The notes: generated by a model not told the origin, from the sequence alone. A stretch of DNA of 64,000 nucleotides from DASYQD01 sp963846495 (GCA_963846495.1 CAWJWP010000012.1:129575-193574), one strand, 5' to 3'. Shown: positions 1-12,119, counted from the stretch's first letter. Numbers and translations: made by a program.

Positions 1-53
1 TAAGGCATCGGTGATAGGGTCTTAACCGGCAAGACGACGCAAGGAGGTTAGAC

Positions 54-596
54 ATGGCCGCCCCCGCTCCAGCTCACGTCCCATCCTCGATCGATACCGA
101 CAAGTGCCCCGACGCGAGCCGCGTCGAGACCAGCCGCCTCGCCGATCAGCTCGAGCGCGCCTTCCGCGGCGGCGCCTGGCACGGCCCCTCGCTCGACGAG
201 GTCCTCGACGGCGTCGACGCCGCGACCGCCGCCGGGCGTCCGCTCGGCGAGACCCACTCGATCGCCGAGATCACCGGCCACGTGGCGTTCTGGATCGACG
301 CCGCCCGCCGCCGCATGGAGGGCGAGGAGATCACCAACGTGCCGCCCGAGGTCGACTTCCCGTCCGACGGCGCCAAGAGCGTCGAGGCTTGGCGCGCCAC
401 CCTCGCCAACCTCGATCAGGCGCACCGGCGCCTGCACGCCGCGATCCTCGCGCTCGACGACGTCGAGCTCGACGGCGCCGTCGCCGGCTCCGATCCCACC
501 GTGCGCGGACAGCTGCTCGGTATCCTGCAGCACAACGCCTACCACGCCGGACAGATCGTCGTCCTCAAGAAGGCGAGGGCCGGGAGCGCGCAATGA
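54..596 (+). CDS. DinB family protein
   Basis: A 180-residue protein of the DinB/YfiT-like four-helix bundle superfamily, whose members carry a three-histidine metal site and often act as thiol-dependent transferases or are of unknown function. Visible ligand candidates are the His in ITGHVAFW (about residue 69) and the two in HNAYHAGQ near the C-terminus (about 162 and 166), the usual spacing. The ATG at 54 is preceded by a strong Shine-Dalgarno sequence (aaggaggt, 41-48). Its stop overlaps the start of the downstream phosphatase gene (ATGA), so the two are probably cotranslated. No substrate can be assigned from sequence. Confidence 0.85.
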   Translation: MAAPAPAHVPSSIDTDKCPDASRVETSRLADQLERAFRGGAWHGPSLDEVLDGVDAATAAGRPLGETHSIAEITGHVAFWIDAARRRMEGEEITNVPPEVDFPSDGAKSVEAWRATLANLDQAHRRLHAAILALDDVELDGAVAGSDPTVRGQLLGILQHNAYHAGQIVVLKKARAGSAQ

Positions 597-1570
597 CCGC
601 CGTCGAAGAGAGCGTCCGCGAGCGGCTGGTCTCCAAGCGCGAGCAGCTCGCCCTGCTCGCCGAGGAGCGGCGCGAGCACCGCCTCGTCGACCTGCTGCGC
701 CGCGTCGACGGCGCGCTGGCGTCGATCGAGATCGGCGACTGGGGCGTGTGTACGGTGTGTCACGAGCACATTCACGAGACGCGCATGGCGGCCGACCCGC
801 TGGTCAGCGTCTGCCTCGAGTGCCTCACGGAAGAGGAGAAGCAGTCACTGCAGCGCGACCTCGAGGCCGCCGCTCGCATGCAGCGCGCGCTGCTGCCGCC
901 GTCGCGCCTGCGTCACGACGGCTGGGAGCTGGCGTTCCTCTGGGAGCCGCGCGGGCCCGTCTCCGGCGACCACGTCGACCTGCTGCGGCCGCAGGGCGAG
1001 GACGAGCCGCTCCACCTGCTGCTCGGCGACGTCATGGGCAAGGGCGTGGCGGCGTCGCTGCTGCAGTCGCACCTGCAGGCGCTCTTCCGCGCCATCGCCG
1101 CGCCCGCCGTGCCGCTCACCGAGCTTCTCGGGCGCGTCAACCAGCTCTTCTTCGAGTCGACCGCGGGAAGCAGCTACGCCAGCATGGTGGCGGCGCGCCT
1201 CTTCCCCGACGGCCGCATCGAGCTCGCCAACGCCGGCCACCCGCGGCCGCTCCTCGCCGACGCGCGCGGCGTGCGCCCGGTCGAGGGCTCGGGCCTGCCG
1301 CTCGGCCTCTTCGCCGGCGCCACCTACACCGGCCGCGAGCTGCGCCTCGCGCCGGGCGAGACGCTGCTCGTCTACACCGACGGCTGGACCGAAGCGATGG
1401 TCGGCGACGAAGAGTTCGGCGTCGGCCGCGCCGCCGCAGCGCTGCGCCGCGCCTCGCGGCTGCCCACCGACGAGCTGGTCGCCGCCTGCCGCCGCGAGCT
1501 CGACGGCTTCCTCGCCGGCACGCCGCGCCACGACGACCTGACGCTGTTGGCGTTGCGGCGCGCGGCCTGA
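593..1570 (+). CDS. DksA/TraR-type zinc finger fused to SpoIIE/RsbU-type PP2C phosphatase
   Basis: 325 residues. The N-terminus is a charged helical segment followed by a four-cysteine zinc ribbon (C53xxC56 and C74xxC77, the second pair in CLECL), as in the DksA/TraR family. From about residue 90 to the end is a PPM/PP2C phosphatase domain of the RsbU/SpoIIE type, with metal-binding Asp motifs in LLGDVMGKG, YTDGWTEA and HDDLTLL. RsbU-type enzymes dephosphorylate anti-sigma-factor antagonists or similar Ser/Thr phosphoproteins. No receiver, PAS or GAF input domain is present, so the zinc-finger module may be the sensing or docking part (inference). The start overlaps the DinB stop. Confidence 0.85.
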   Translation: MTAVEESVRERLVSKREQLALLAEERREHRLVDLLRRVDGALASIEIGDWGVCTVCHEHIHETRMAADPLVSVCLECLTEEEKQSLQRDLEAAARMQRALLPPSRLRHDGWELAFLWEPRGPVSGDHVDLLRPQGEDEPLHLLLGDVMGKGVAASLLQSHLQALFRAIAAPAVPLTELLGRVNQLFFESTAGSSYASMVAARLFPDGRIELANAGHPRPLLADARGVRPVEGSGLPLGLFAGATYTGRELRLAPGETLLVYTDGWTEAMVGDEEFGVGRAAAALRRASRLPTDELVAACRRELDGFLAGTPRHDDLTLLALRRAA

Positions 1571-1688
1571 GCTGACTGCAGCTGGGGATGCGCGCCGAGC
1601 TATCCCGGCGGCGGGCTCGGCGGGCATTGTAGCACGGCCGGTGGATACTCGCGTTTGTGCGCGCCGGCTGCCAGCCCGCGCGCGGATG

Positions 1689-2150
1689 TTATGGCTTCGC
1701 GCGGCGCCGCTTCCAGCGGTCGACGAGAGCGAACGTGCCCTGAATGACGGACACGAGCGCGCCGAGGAACAGCGCGTGTTGATAGGTCAGCGGCGGACCT
1801 TCATTCGTGAGCACCAGGACGCCGAAGAGCACGTTGGGCACGAGCACCGCCGTCCACAGCCAGGTGCTGAAGCGCACGAAGACGGGGCGCTCGTCGCGCA
1901 GGTCGGCTTCCGTGGGGCGCCGCCACGGCTTGCGCGTGGCGAGGCCGACGACGATCAGCACGGCGAGCGCGAGGGCGGCGAGCGCCGCCGGCAGCTTCGC
2001 CCCACTCCAGTACCCCCAGCCGGCGAGCAGGCCGACAATGGCCGGGAAGGCGACGAGCCACAAGAGGACGGTGAAGATGGCGAGCGCCCACACCGGCGCT
2101 TCCTCGATCGGCGTCCCTCCGACCTCGCGCATGGCGCGCCGGCGGCTCAT
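1689..2150 (-). CDS. small integral membrane protein, unknown function
   Basis: 153 residues with four hydrophobic stretches that look like transmembrane helices (around residues 20-45, 52-70, 95-113 and 125-143) and a basic C-terminus (RWKRRRAKP). No recognised family. It is the last gene of a minus-strand trio: its ATG overlaps the stop of the alkyltransferase-like gene (ATGA). The region 1571-1688 downstream, between it and the convergent phosphatase gene, holds no gene. Confidence 0.6.
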   Translation of the reverse strand: MSRRRAMREVGGTPIEEAPVWALAIFTVLLWLVAFPAIVGLLAGWGYWSGAKLPAALAALALAVLIVVGLATRKPWRRPTEADLRDERPVFVRFSTWLWTAVLVPNVLFGVLVLTNEGPPLTYQHALFLGALVSVIQGTFALVDRWKRRRAKP

Positions 2151-2616
2151 CGGCTCGCGCGGCGTCGCCGCGATGCCGCCGGCGCGGCTGTGGCGTCAGG
2201 ATCCCAGCGATAGCGCTTCAGCGACACGCGGCCTCGTTCGTCGAAGCGGACGCCTTCGCGCTCGAGCAGGTGGCGCTGCAGCGCCTCCGACGGTCCCGGA
2301 TCGGAACGCGCGCTGACCTCGCCGCGCGCGTTGATGACGCGGTGCCACGGCAGCTTCGAGCCCGTCGGTAGGCCGAACATCGCGTAGCCGACGAGCCGCG
2401 CCTGGCGCGGCAGACCGGCGACCGCAGCGACCTGCCCGTACGTCGCAACGCGCCCGCGCGGGATGCGCGCCACCACGGCGTAGATCTGCGGCCAGAGCGA
2501 GGTCGACGGCGCCTTGGCGCCCAGCCGTCGCGGCACTTTCACGAAGCCAACTGCCTCGTGAGCCGGCTCGACTCGCGCGGGCTCGCCTCGACGGCTGCGG
2601 CCGCGAGCCGGCCGCT

Positions 2617-2620
<4 letters not shown>
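2147..2620 (-). CDS. alkyltransferase-like (ATL) DNA-repair protein, MGMT family
   Basis: About 157 residues from a GTG at 2620 that overlaps the stop of the upstream peptidase gene (GTGA); a later start is possible because the first 40 residues are low-complexity. The core (IYAVVARIPRGRVATYGQVA, then GYAMFGLP and PWHRVINARG) is the DNA-binding/active-site domain of O6-alkylguanine-DNA alkyltransferases. The catalytic PCHR motif reads PWHR, so the acceptor cysteine is replaced by tryptophan. That is the hallmark of ATL proteins, which bind O6-alkylguanine without removing the alkyl group and hand the lesion to nucleotide excision repair. Confidence 0.85.
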
Positions 2621-3897
<1,277 letters not shown>

Positions 3898-4045
3898 CGG
3901 ACCTCCGCGGACATGGTTGAGAGCGCCAGCTGCGATGCGCGCGGCAGTGTACCAGCGGGCTCGGTTGCTCGGCCTTGAAGCGCGAGGCCGCCTGCGCTAA
4001 TGTCGTTGCGCCATATCGACCTTCACCGATGACAAGGAGCACACC

Positions 4046-4756
4046 ATGAGCCGCAGCGGTACCGGAGCCCTGATTCTTTCCCTTTCCTTGCTGGCCGCGG
4101 CGGCGCCAGCCGCTGCGGACCTGCCCGTGCCGCCGTGCAACCTCATCGCCAAGCCGGCCGGGCCGACCAGTATCGAGCTCGTCTGGGAGGACGTCGCCAA
4201 CAACGAGACGAAGTACTTGATCGAGCAGCGCGTCGGGAGCACGTTCAGGGAGCTCGAGGCCCTGGATGCCAACACGACCGCCGCCACCGTGATCGACCTG
4301 AGCCCCGCCCATCTCTACACCTTTCGCGTCCGTACCCAGAACGCCGAAGGCTTCTCGCCCTACACGCCCGAGGTGAGCGGGATCACCGACGCCGTCGGCA
4401 GCCCGAGCGCCTGCACGAGCGTGCCGACCGCGCTCTGTGTCAACAACGACCGCTTCCAGCTCCAGGTCGAGTGGAGGACCGGCACCGCCAACGGGATCGC
4501 CAGCGGCCAGAAGATCGGCGACGACTCGGCCGCCTTTCCGTTCTTCGGCGAGGACAACCAGGAGTTGCTCGTCAAGGTGCTCAACGCCTGCGGTGTCAAC
4601 AACCGCTACTGGGTGTTTTTCTCCGCCACCACCAACGTCGAGTTCACCGTGACCGTCACCGACACCCAGACTGGCCGCAGCCGTTCCTACTTCAACCCGC
4701 TCAACCGCCCGGCTCCTCCGGTGCAGGACACTTCGGCCTTCGCCACCTGCCCTTAG
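4046..4756 (+). CDS. secreted fibronectin type III domain protein
   Basis: 236 residues. An N-terminal Sec signal peptide (hydrophobic LILSLSLLAAAAPAAA, cleavage near residue 25) is followed by one FN3 domain (about 30-115, with the typical pattern LVWEDVANNETKYLIEQR and YTFRVRTQNAEG). The C-terminal ~110 residues contain paired cysteines and a beta-rich region without a recognised family. A good Shine-Dalgarno (aaggag, about 4034) precedes the ATG. It stands alone, convergent with the permease gene on the minus strand, and is likely an extracellular or periplasmic protein of unknown role. Confidence 0.7.
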   Translation: MSRSGTGALILSLSLLAAAAPAAADLPVPPCNLIAKPAGPTSIELVWEDVANNETKYLIEQRVGSTFRELEALDANTTAATVIDLSPAHLYTFRVRTQNAEGFSPYTPEVSGITDAVGSPSACTSVPTALCVNNDRFQLQVEWRTGTANGIASGQKIGDDSAAFPFFGEDNQELLVKVLNACGVNNRYWVFFSATTNVEFTVTVTDTQTGRSRSYFNPLNRPAPPVQDTSAFATCP

Positions 4757-4794
4757 GCTGCCCTGCTCGGGCTCCTGACGGCGCGAGCGCCGCG

Positions 4795-7530
4795 CTACTC
4801 GTCGCGCAGCGCGGTCGCGGGATCGACGGCGAGCGCTCGCCGTGCCGGCAGCAGGCAGGCGAGCAGCGCTGCCGTGAGCAGCGTCCCCACGACCGCGAGC
4901 AGCACCAGCGGGTCGCGCGGCGAGGTCTGGAAGAGCATGTCGCGCATCGCGCCGCCGGCGGCGAGCGCCAACGCCACGCCGATCGCGAGCCCCAGCGCGG
5001 CGAGCCCGAGGCCGCGCCGCAGCACCAGCCAGAGCACGTCGCCGCGCCGCGCGCCGAGCGCGACGCGCACGCCCAGCTCGTGAGCGCGGCTCGCCACCAT
5101 GTGACCGATCAAGCTGTAGAGGCCGATGGCCGCGATGAGCAACGCCAGGGCGCCGAAGACGCCGACGAGCGTGGCGCCGAGCCGCCATGGCCGGATCTCG
5201 GGATCGACGCTCGCCTGCAACGACTCGACCTCGACCCACAGCGCCGTCGGGTCGACGCCGCGCAGCTCGCGGCGCAGCACCTCCACCCAGCGCTCCGCCG
5301 GCCCGCGCGGGCGGACCAGCAGCGCCGTGCCGCCGAAGCCTTCTTCCTGGCCGAACGGCACGTAGTACTGCATCGCCGGCGGCTCCTCGAGCGAGAAGCG
5401 ATGCGCATCCTCGACGACGCCGACGACCTGCGCGCAGGGTGGGGCGGTCGCGGGATCACCGATCTTCAAACACTTCCCGAGCGCCTCGGCGCGCGGCCAC
5501 AGCGTCGACGCCATGGTGGCGTTGACGATCGCCACCGGCTCGCTGCCGGCGCGATCGCCAGCGCCGAAGTCGCGGCCGCGGAGGAGGCGCAGACCGGCCG
5601 TCGCGAAGTAGCGCGACGAGACCGCCTGCACGTAGGGGCCGCCGCCGGGCAGCTCGGGCAGCTTCGGCCAGCCCGGCACTGCGAGCTCGACGGTGAACGA
5701 AGAGTTGAACGGTGTGCCGACGGCAATGGCGGCGCTCTCGACCCACGGCAGCTGCCGCGTCCGCGCCAACGCCTCCTCGTAGAAGGCGCGGCTGCGGTCG
5801 CGCACCGCGTCGTTGGGCGGCACGAGCAGCGACGCCACGACGCGCGGCCACTTGGTGTGGACGGTGAGGATGCGCGCCGGCTCGACGCCGAGGTCCACTG
5901 CACGAGCGGCGGAGAGGCTGCGCAGAAAGAGCCCCGCCGCCACCAGCAGCAGGACCGAGAAGGCAGCCTGCGCGACGGTGAGGACCGTGCGCAGCCGCGA
6001 GCCGCGCCCGCCGCCCTCGCGCACGCCCGAGCGCAGGTCGGCGAGCACGTCGGCGCGGCGCGCCAGCAGCGCCGGCGCGATGCCGGTGAGCACGCCCGCG
6101 GCAACGGTGAGGGCGAGCGCCACTGCGAGCACGCGCGCATCGACGGGCGACCGCGACCACTCGACGTTGGGCAGCAGCGTCGTGCGCAGGAGCTTGCTCG
6201 CGATGGGCACCACCGCGAGTGCAGCGGCGCCGCCGAGGCCGGCGAGCAGCACGCTCTGCGCGAGCAGCAGGCGGAGCAGCCGCGCGCCGGTGACGCCCAA
6301 CGCGACACGCACCGCCACCTCGCGCCGGCGCCGCACGGCGCGCGCCAGCAGCAGGTTGGCGACGTTGGCGCAGGCGACGAGCAGCACGACGATCGCCACG
6401 CCGTCGAGCCAGCGCGCCACGCGCACCTCCATCCCCTCGTTGCCGCCGCGGTCGAACCAGAGTGGCCGCAGCGAAGCGGCGCCGGTGGCCAGCGAATCCT
6501 CGGTGCCGGCGAAGACGGCGCGCACGGCGGCGGTGGCCTCGGCGTCGGCGGCTACCGCCGAAACGCCCGGCGCCAGGCGCGCGGCGATGCGCAGCCACTG
6601 CGCATTGCGGGTCGTCTGCCAGTCCTCGGAGACCGTGGCGCTGCGTAGCGACATCGGCACCCAGGCGTCGACGCGCGCGAGCTCGACGCCGGTGAAGCCG
6701 GGCGGCGCCACGCCGACGACGGTGTAGGGCGTGCCGTTGAGCGTCACCGTGCGGCCGAGCACGCCCGGGTCGGCGTCGAAGCGGCCGCGCCAGAGCGCGT
6801 CGCCGAGCACTACCACGCGCGCCGCGTCACCGGGACGGTCTTCGGCGCGGTCGAAGAAGCGGCCGAGCGCCGGCCGCACGCCGAGCAGAGGGAAGAAGTC
6901 CCACGAGACGTCGGCCTGGCGCACCTCCTCGGCGGCCTCGCCGCTGCCCAGCGTCGCGGCGCGCGCGGAGGAATAGGCGGCGACGCCGCGGAAGGAGCGC
7001 GCGCCCTCGCGCAGCGTGGTGTAGACGACGTAGCCGAAGCTGTCGCCGGTGAACGGCCCCTGCCCGGGCACGTCGACGGTGGTGTAGAGGCGCCGCACCT
7101 CGCGCGCCTCGTGCACGTGCTCGGGCCCGCGCAGCAGCAGGCGGTCGAGAATGTCAAAGGTGGCGGCGTTGGCACCGACGCCGAGGGCGATGACGGCGAC
7201 GATGACCGCGGCGAAGCCGGGCTCGGCGGCGGTCGTGCGCCAGGCGTATCGCACGTCTTGCGAGAGGTTGTCGAGACGGTCACGAAGGCCGAGCTTCCGC
7301 TCGCGGCGGTGCGCGGCGCGCAGGAGCTGGCGCTGCGCCTCGGCGACCGGACCGAAGCGGCGCCGCGCCTCTTCGCGGGCCGCCGCGGGCTCCCATCCCC
7401 GCGCCTCGAGCTGGGCGGCGCGAGCTTCGAGGTGCGCCGCGATCTCGTCGGCGGTGTCCTGCGCCACTTCGTCGGCGCGGCGGGTGCGGAGGTGGAGGAG
7501 GCGCTGAACGCCCGAGCGGATCGTCGCCAT
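4795..7530 (-). CDS. ADOP-type ABC transporter permease (FtsX/MacB-like)
   Basis: 911 residues, the size usual for acidobacterial duplicated orphan permeases. The N-terminal ~75 residues are a helical DUF-like segment (DEVAQDTADEIAAHLEARAA), then a MacB periplasmic core domain after the first membrane helix (AAVIVAVIALGVGANAATF), an FtsX bundle, a second periplasmic core (from about 500) and a C-terminal FtsX bundle ending in PARRALAVDPATALRDE. No ATPase is encoded nearby. The ATG at 7530 lies 8 bases after the PadR-family stop, so the two form an operon. The reading frame is intact, unlike its paralogue near 15 kb. Confidence 0.9.
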   Translation of the reverse strand: MATIRSGVQRLLHLRTRRADEVAQDTADEIAAHLEARAAQLEARGWEPAAAREEARRRFGPVAEAQRQLLRAAHRRERKLGLRDRLDNLSQDVRYAWRTTAAEPGFAAVIVAVIALGVGANAATFDILDRLLLRGPEHVHEAREVRRLYTTVDVPGQGPFTGDSFGYVVYTTLREGARSFRGVAAYSSARAATLGSGEAAEEVRQADVSWDFFPLLGVRPALGRFFDRAEDRPGDAARVVVLGDALWRGRFDADPGVLGRTVTLNGTPYTVVGVAPPGFTGVELARVDAWVPMSLRSATVSEDWQTTRNAQWLRIAARLAPGVSAVAADAEATAAVRAVFAGTEDSLATGAASLRPLWFDRGGNEGMEVRVARWLDGVAIVVLLVACANVANLLLARAVRRRREVAVRVALGVTGARLLRLLLAQSVLLAGLGGAAALAVVPIASKLLRTTLLPNVEWSRSPVDARVLAVALALTVAAGVLTGIAPALLARRADVLADLRSGVREGGGRGSRLRTVLTVAQAAFSVLLLVAAGLFLRSLSAARAVDLGVEPARILTVHTKWPRVVASLLVPPNDAVRDRSRAFYEEALARTRQLPWVESAAIAVGTPFNSSFTVELAVPGWPKLPELPGGGPYVQAVSSRYFATAGLRLLRGRDFGAGDRAGSEPVAIVNATMASTLWPRAEALGKCLKIGDPATAPPCAQVVGVVEDAHRFSLEEPPAMQYYVPFGQEEGFGGTALLVRPRGPAERWVEVLRRELRGVDPTALWVEVESLQASVDPEIRPWRLGATLVGVFGALALLIAAIGLYSLIGHMVASRAHELGVRVALGARRGDVLWLVLRRGLGLAALGLAIGVALALAAGGAMRDMLFQTSPRDPLVLLAVVGTLLTAALLACLLPARRALAVDPATALRDE

Positions 7531-7538
7531 GGCTCGGC

Positions 7539-7874
7539 TCAGCTCTTCGCCGGCGCGGTGAGGATGCCGGTGACCAACTCGCCGTAGCGGACGAGCTGGC
7601 GCGTCTCGGCGTCGAGGTGCGTGCGGCCCTTGCGGGTGATCTTGTAGTAGCGGGCGCGGCGGTTGTGGTCGCTGACGCCCCACTCGGCCTCGATGAGGCC
7701 ACGCTCCTCCATGCGATAGAGCGCCTGGTAAACGCCGGAGTCGTCGAAGGAGAGCTCGCCGCCGCTGCGCTGCTCGAGCCACGCGGTGAGCTCGACGCCG
7801 TGCATCGGCGTCCAGCTGAGCGCCTTGAGGAGCAGCAGGTCGAGGGTGCCTTTCATCAGCGGGATCGCGGCCAC
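7539..7874 (-). CDS. PadR family transcriptional regulator
   Basis: 111 residues with a PadR winged-helix DNA-binding domain (KGTLDLLLLKALSW, HGVELTAWLEQRSGG, GVYQALYRMEERGLI, RARYYKITRKGR). PadR proteins are usually autoregulating repressors of the transporter they accompany; this one sits directly upstream of the ADOP permease, a pairing seen repeatedly in Acidobacteriota. The C-terminal helix is short, as in the small PadR subfamily. Confidence 0.9.
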   Translation of the reverse strand: MAAIPLMKGTLDLLLLKALSWTPMHGVELTAWLEQRSGGELSFDDSGVYQALYRMEERGLIEAEWGVSDHNRRARYYKITRKGRTHLDAETRQLVRYGELVTGILTAPAKS

Positions 7875-7974
7875 GGCGTTCCTCCGAGACGTTCTACCGA
7901 GACTCTAGGTGAAGGCCGCGACGACGTCAACCCGGCCGTCGCCGCCTCCTCAAAAGGGGAGAGATCTCCCCGGC

Positions 7975-9398
<1,424 letters not shown>

Positions 9399-9409
<11 letters not shown>

Positions 9410-11043
9410 CGGCGGCTCCGTTCGTGGATGCTGTCCCGCGGTCGCGCAGCCGCAGCGTGGCGCGCGTGCCGCCCCCGTCGCGGTCGTCGAGCGTGAGCGT
9501 GCCGCCGTAGCGCGTGGTGGCGAGACGGTGCGCGAGGTAGAGGCCGACGCCGGCGCCGGCGGTCTTGGTGGTGACGTGCGGCGTGAACAACCGTTCGCGC
9601 ACGGCGGCCGGGATCCCTGGTCCGCGGTCGTCGACGGTGATGGTCACCGAGTCATCGATATCGGTAGCAGCGCCCAACGCGGATTCAGTCCGGTCATTGC
9701 GAGGCCGCGAAGCGGCCGCGGCAATCTCGATGGTCGAGATTGCTTCGTCGCTGCGCTCCTCGCAATGACGGCGGGGCCGTTCACTCACGGTCACCACGAT
9801 CGGCGCGCCGGCCGGGCTCGCTTCGACGGCGTTGACCACCAGCGCTTGGAGCGCCGCGCGCAGCTCGGCTTCGACGCCGCGCAGGCGCACGGCATTCGAC
9901 AGCGCGACAACCTCGACACGCGGCCCCTCGCCGCCGTTCGGCCGCGACTGCAGCGCCTCGAGCGCGACGTCGCGCGCCACCGCGGCGAGGTCGACCTCCG
10001 ACGCGGCCGCGTCGCCGGCGGAAAGGGCGAGGAAACCGCGCAGCGCGCCGTCGATGCGGCGGATCTGCCGGCGCGCGGCTTCGGCCGTGGCGGCGCCGTC
10101 GGGCTCGGCCTGCTCCGCCAGCTGGTCGAGCGCCAGCCCGAGTGCGTTGAGCGGGTTGCGCAGGCTGTGGGCGAGGCCGCGGCCGACCTCGCCGAGCTCG
10201 GAGAGCTGCTCGCTGGCGCGCAGCCGCTCGGTCTCGGCGTCGAGGGCGCGCAGCCGCTCCGACATCTGGTTGAAGGCGGCCACCGCCTCGCCGACCTCGC
10301 CGGGCGCCGCGGGCGCGCGCACGCCGAGCTCGCCGCTGCCGACGCGACGCGCCGCCGACGGCAAGGTCGCGCAGCGGCCGCGTGAAGCGGTGCATGACGA
10401 CGACGCCGAGGAGCATCGCGCCGCCGAAGAGCGCGAGCGAGGCGAGCAGCAGCCGCCGCGCGAAGCGCTCGACGGCGTGCTCGACGCCCGAGGTGGGCAC
10501 CGGCACCCGCTCCGCCTCGTCGCCGCCGTGGAAGAGCAGCACGTGCGCCGGCGAGCTCGGGTCGAGCTTGGCGCGCACCTCCCGGCGCTGGGTCGTCACC
10601 GTGCCGTCGGGCGCCACCGCGCGCACCTCGACGATGCCCTGCGCCTCGCCCTTGGCCGGCGGCGGCAAGTCCTCGGCGAGCGGCGGCAGCGGCTGGGCCG
10701 CGCGCAGCTCGGGCGCCGGCGCGCCAGCGCCGCCCGACTCAGTGACACCCGCGCTCGGCTCGGCGCCGCCGCTCTTCTTATCGGTCACGACGTCGTGGTC
10801 CCTGACGATGAAGACGCGCCGGGCGACGCGCTCACCCTCGGCGGCCTTGCCCTCTGCGGCGGTCCCCCGCAGCGGCACGTCGAAGCGCAGCAGCCGCAGC
10901 ACGTCCTCGCTCACCGAAGCCGCCGCCGCCGCCAGCTCCTCCTCGAGCTCGGCCGACAGTGCGCGCACGAGCAACCACTCGCCGACGGCGAGCAACGCTG
11001 CCAGCGCGAAGAGCAGGGCGAACAGCCGCAAGCGGAGCGTCAT
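9399..11043 (-). CDS. membrane sensor histidine kinase (frame break near 10356; repeat element inside ATPase domain)
   Basis: From MTLRLRLFALLFALAALLAV: two transmembrane helices (about 5-28 and 205-228) flank a ~175-residue periplasmic sensor region, then HAMP, HisKA with H-box (LAHSLRNPLN) and HATPase_c with N-box (LVVNAVEAS), G1 (DDRGPGIP) and G2 (GAGVGLYLAH). A one-base shift near 10356, in the HAMP linker, separates the membrane half from the kinase half; removing one G restores RPLRDLAVAARRVGSGELG. Between N-box and G1 about 41 extra residues (CEERSDEAIS and so on) are encoded by a REP-like palindrome at 9693-9770. Partner of the adjacent NtrC-type regulator. Confidence 0.8.
9693..9770. 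repeat. REP-like palindromic element, copy A, inside the histidine kinase gene
   Basis: A ~78-base imperfect palindrome beginning gtcattgcgagg and ending cctcgcaatgac, with an inner arm pair around the tcgatggtcga core. The same sequence family occurs at 45103-45180 and, as two half units, at 62872-62951. Translated in the frame used here it gives the peptide signature CEERSDEAIS, known from many genomes as a translated intergenic repeat. Copy A lies wholly within the kinase reading frame and keeps it open. Confidence 0.85.
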
Positions 11044-11108
11044 CGGGGCACTAGCTTCAGCCGGACGCCGGCCTCGGAGCAAGGGCCGTGCCGTACGGTC
11101 GCGCCGCC

Positions 11109-12119
11109 TCAGTCCGCCGATCCGCTGGCGACCTCGCGATACCGGCGCGGCGTGATCCCCAGCAAGCGGACGAACGCCCGCCGCATCACGTCGACGCTGC
11201 CGAAGCCGGTGGCGGCGGCCACCTGCTTGATGCCCCGGTCGGTGCGCTCGAGCAGACGGCGCGCCGCCTCGACGCGCATCTGCAGCACGTACTGCGACGG
11301 CGTGGTGCCCACCTCGCGCGTGAACACGCGCTCGAAGTTGCGCACGCTCATCGACATGCGCTCGGCGAGGTCTTCCACCGACAGCCGCGAGCCGAGGTGC
11401 TCGGCGATCCAGATCTGCAGCTCGCGGATCGACGTCATCTCGGAGGCTTGCGAGGCCAGCGAGATGCTCAGCTGCGGCTGCCCGCCGGGCCGCCGCAGGA
11501 AGAGCACCAGCTCGCGCGCCGCTTCGTGCGCGAGGCCGACGCCGCAGTCCTCTTCCACCCAGGCGAGCGCGAGGTCGATGCCGGCGGAGATCCCCGCCGA
11601 CGTATAGACGTTGCCGTCCTTCACCCACAGCGGCTCGTGCTCGACGCGCACGTCGGGGTGGCGCGCCGCCAGCTCGCGGCCGAACTTCCAGTGCGTGGTC
11701 GCTCGGCGTCCGTCGAGCAACCCGGCTTCCGCCAACAGGAAGCTGCTCACGCAGACAGCGCCGAGCCGCCGCACTTCGACCGCCTGCTTCCGCAGCCAGG
11801 CGGAGAGCCTCGCGTCGCGCATCGATCGCGAGCCCAGCCCGCAGACGAGGAGCACGGAGTCGCACGAGCCTTCGACGCGGTCGAAGCGATCGCGGGCGAC
11901 GAAGGTCAGCACGCCGCCCTCGCCCGCCACCGTCAGCTGCTCGCTGGTGGTGAAGACCTCGATCGAGTAGATGGTGCGGCCGGCGAGCCGGTTGACCGAG
12001 TTGAAGACCTGCAGCGGGCCGACGAGGTCGAGCTCGTCGACCGGCGGCACGACGACGACGACGATGCGGCGGCTCGAGGCCTGACGCTCCGGCGCGGTTT
12101 TCTCGGCGATGGCGGCCAT
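11109..12119 (-). CDS. GlxA-type AraC regulator with DJ-1/PfpI domain
   Basis: 336 residues. An N-terminal DJ-1/PfpI-like amidotransferase fold (about 15-190; nucleophile-elbow region GAVCVSSFLLAEAGLLDG and the THWKFG motif typical of GlxA regulators) is followed by a C-terminal AraC/XylS double helix-turn-helix (SVEDLAERMSMSVRNFERVF and IKQVAAATGFGSVDVMRRAF). Such proteins are usually activators whose PfpI-like part binds a small ligand. It is transcribed divergently from the molybdopterin oxidoreductase, sharing a ~150-base intergenic region, so it may control that gene (inference). An upstream in-frame ATG near 12203 is a less likely start. Confidence 0.85.
   Translation of the reverse strand: MAAIAEKTAPERQASSRRIVVVVVPPVDELDLVGPLQVFNSVNRLAGRTIYSIEVFTTSEQLTVAGEGGVLTFVARDRFDRVEGSCDSVLLVCGLGSRSMRDARLSAWLRKQAVEVRRLGAVCVSSFLLAEAGLLDGRRATTHWKFGRELAARHPDVRVEHEPLWVKDGNVYTSAGISAGIDLALAWVEEDCGVGLAHEAARELVLFLRRPGGQPQLSISLASQASEMTSIRELQIWIAEHLGSRLSVEDLAERMSMSVRNFERVFTREVGTTPSQYVLQMRVEAARRLLERTDRGIKQVAAATGFGSVDVMRRAFVRLLGITPRRYREVASGSAD

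Noticed and set aside
4135..6648. Long plus-strand frame of 837 codons opposite the permease
   Set aside because: Composition is Arg/His/Gln-rich nonsense typical of the antisense of high-GC genes, and the minus-strand permease is well conserved.
9693..9770. CRISPR-like repeat
   Set aside because: Copies are single, far apart, internally palindromic and without spacers or cas genes.
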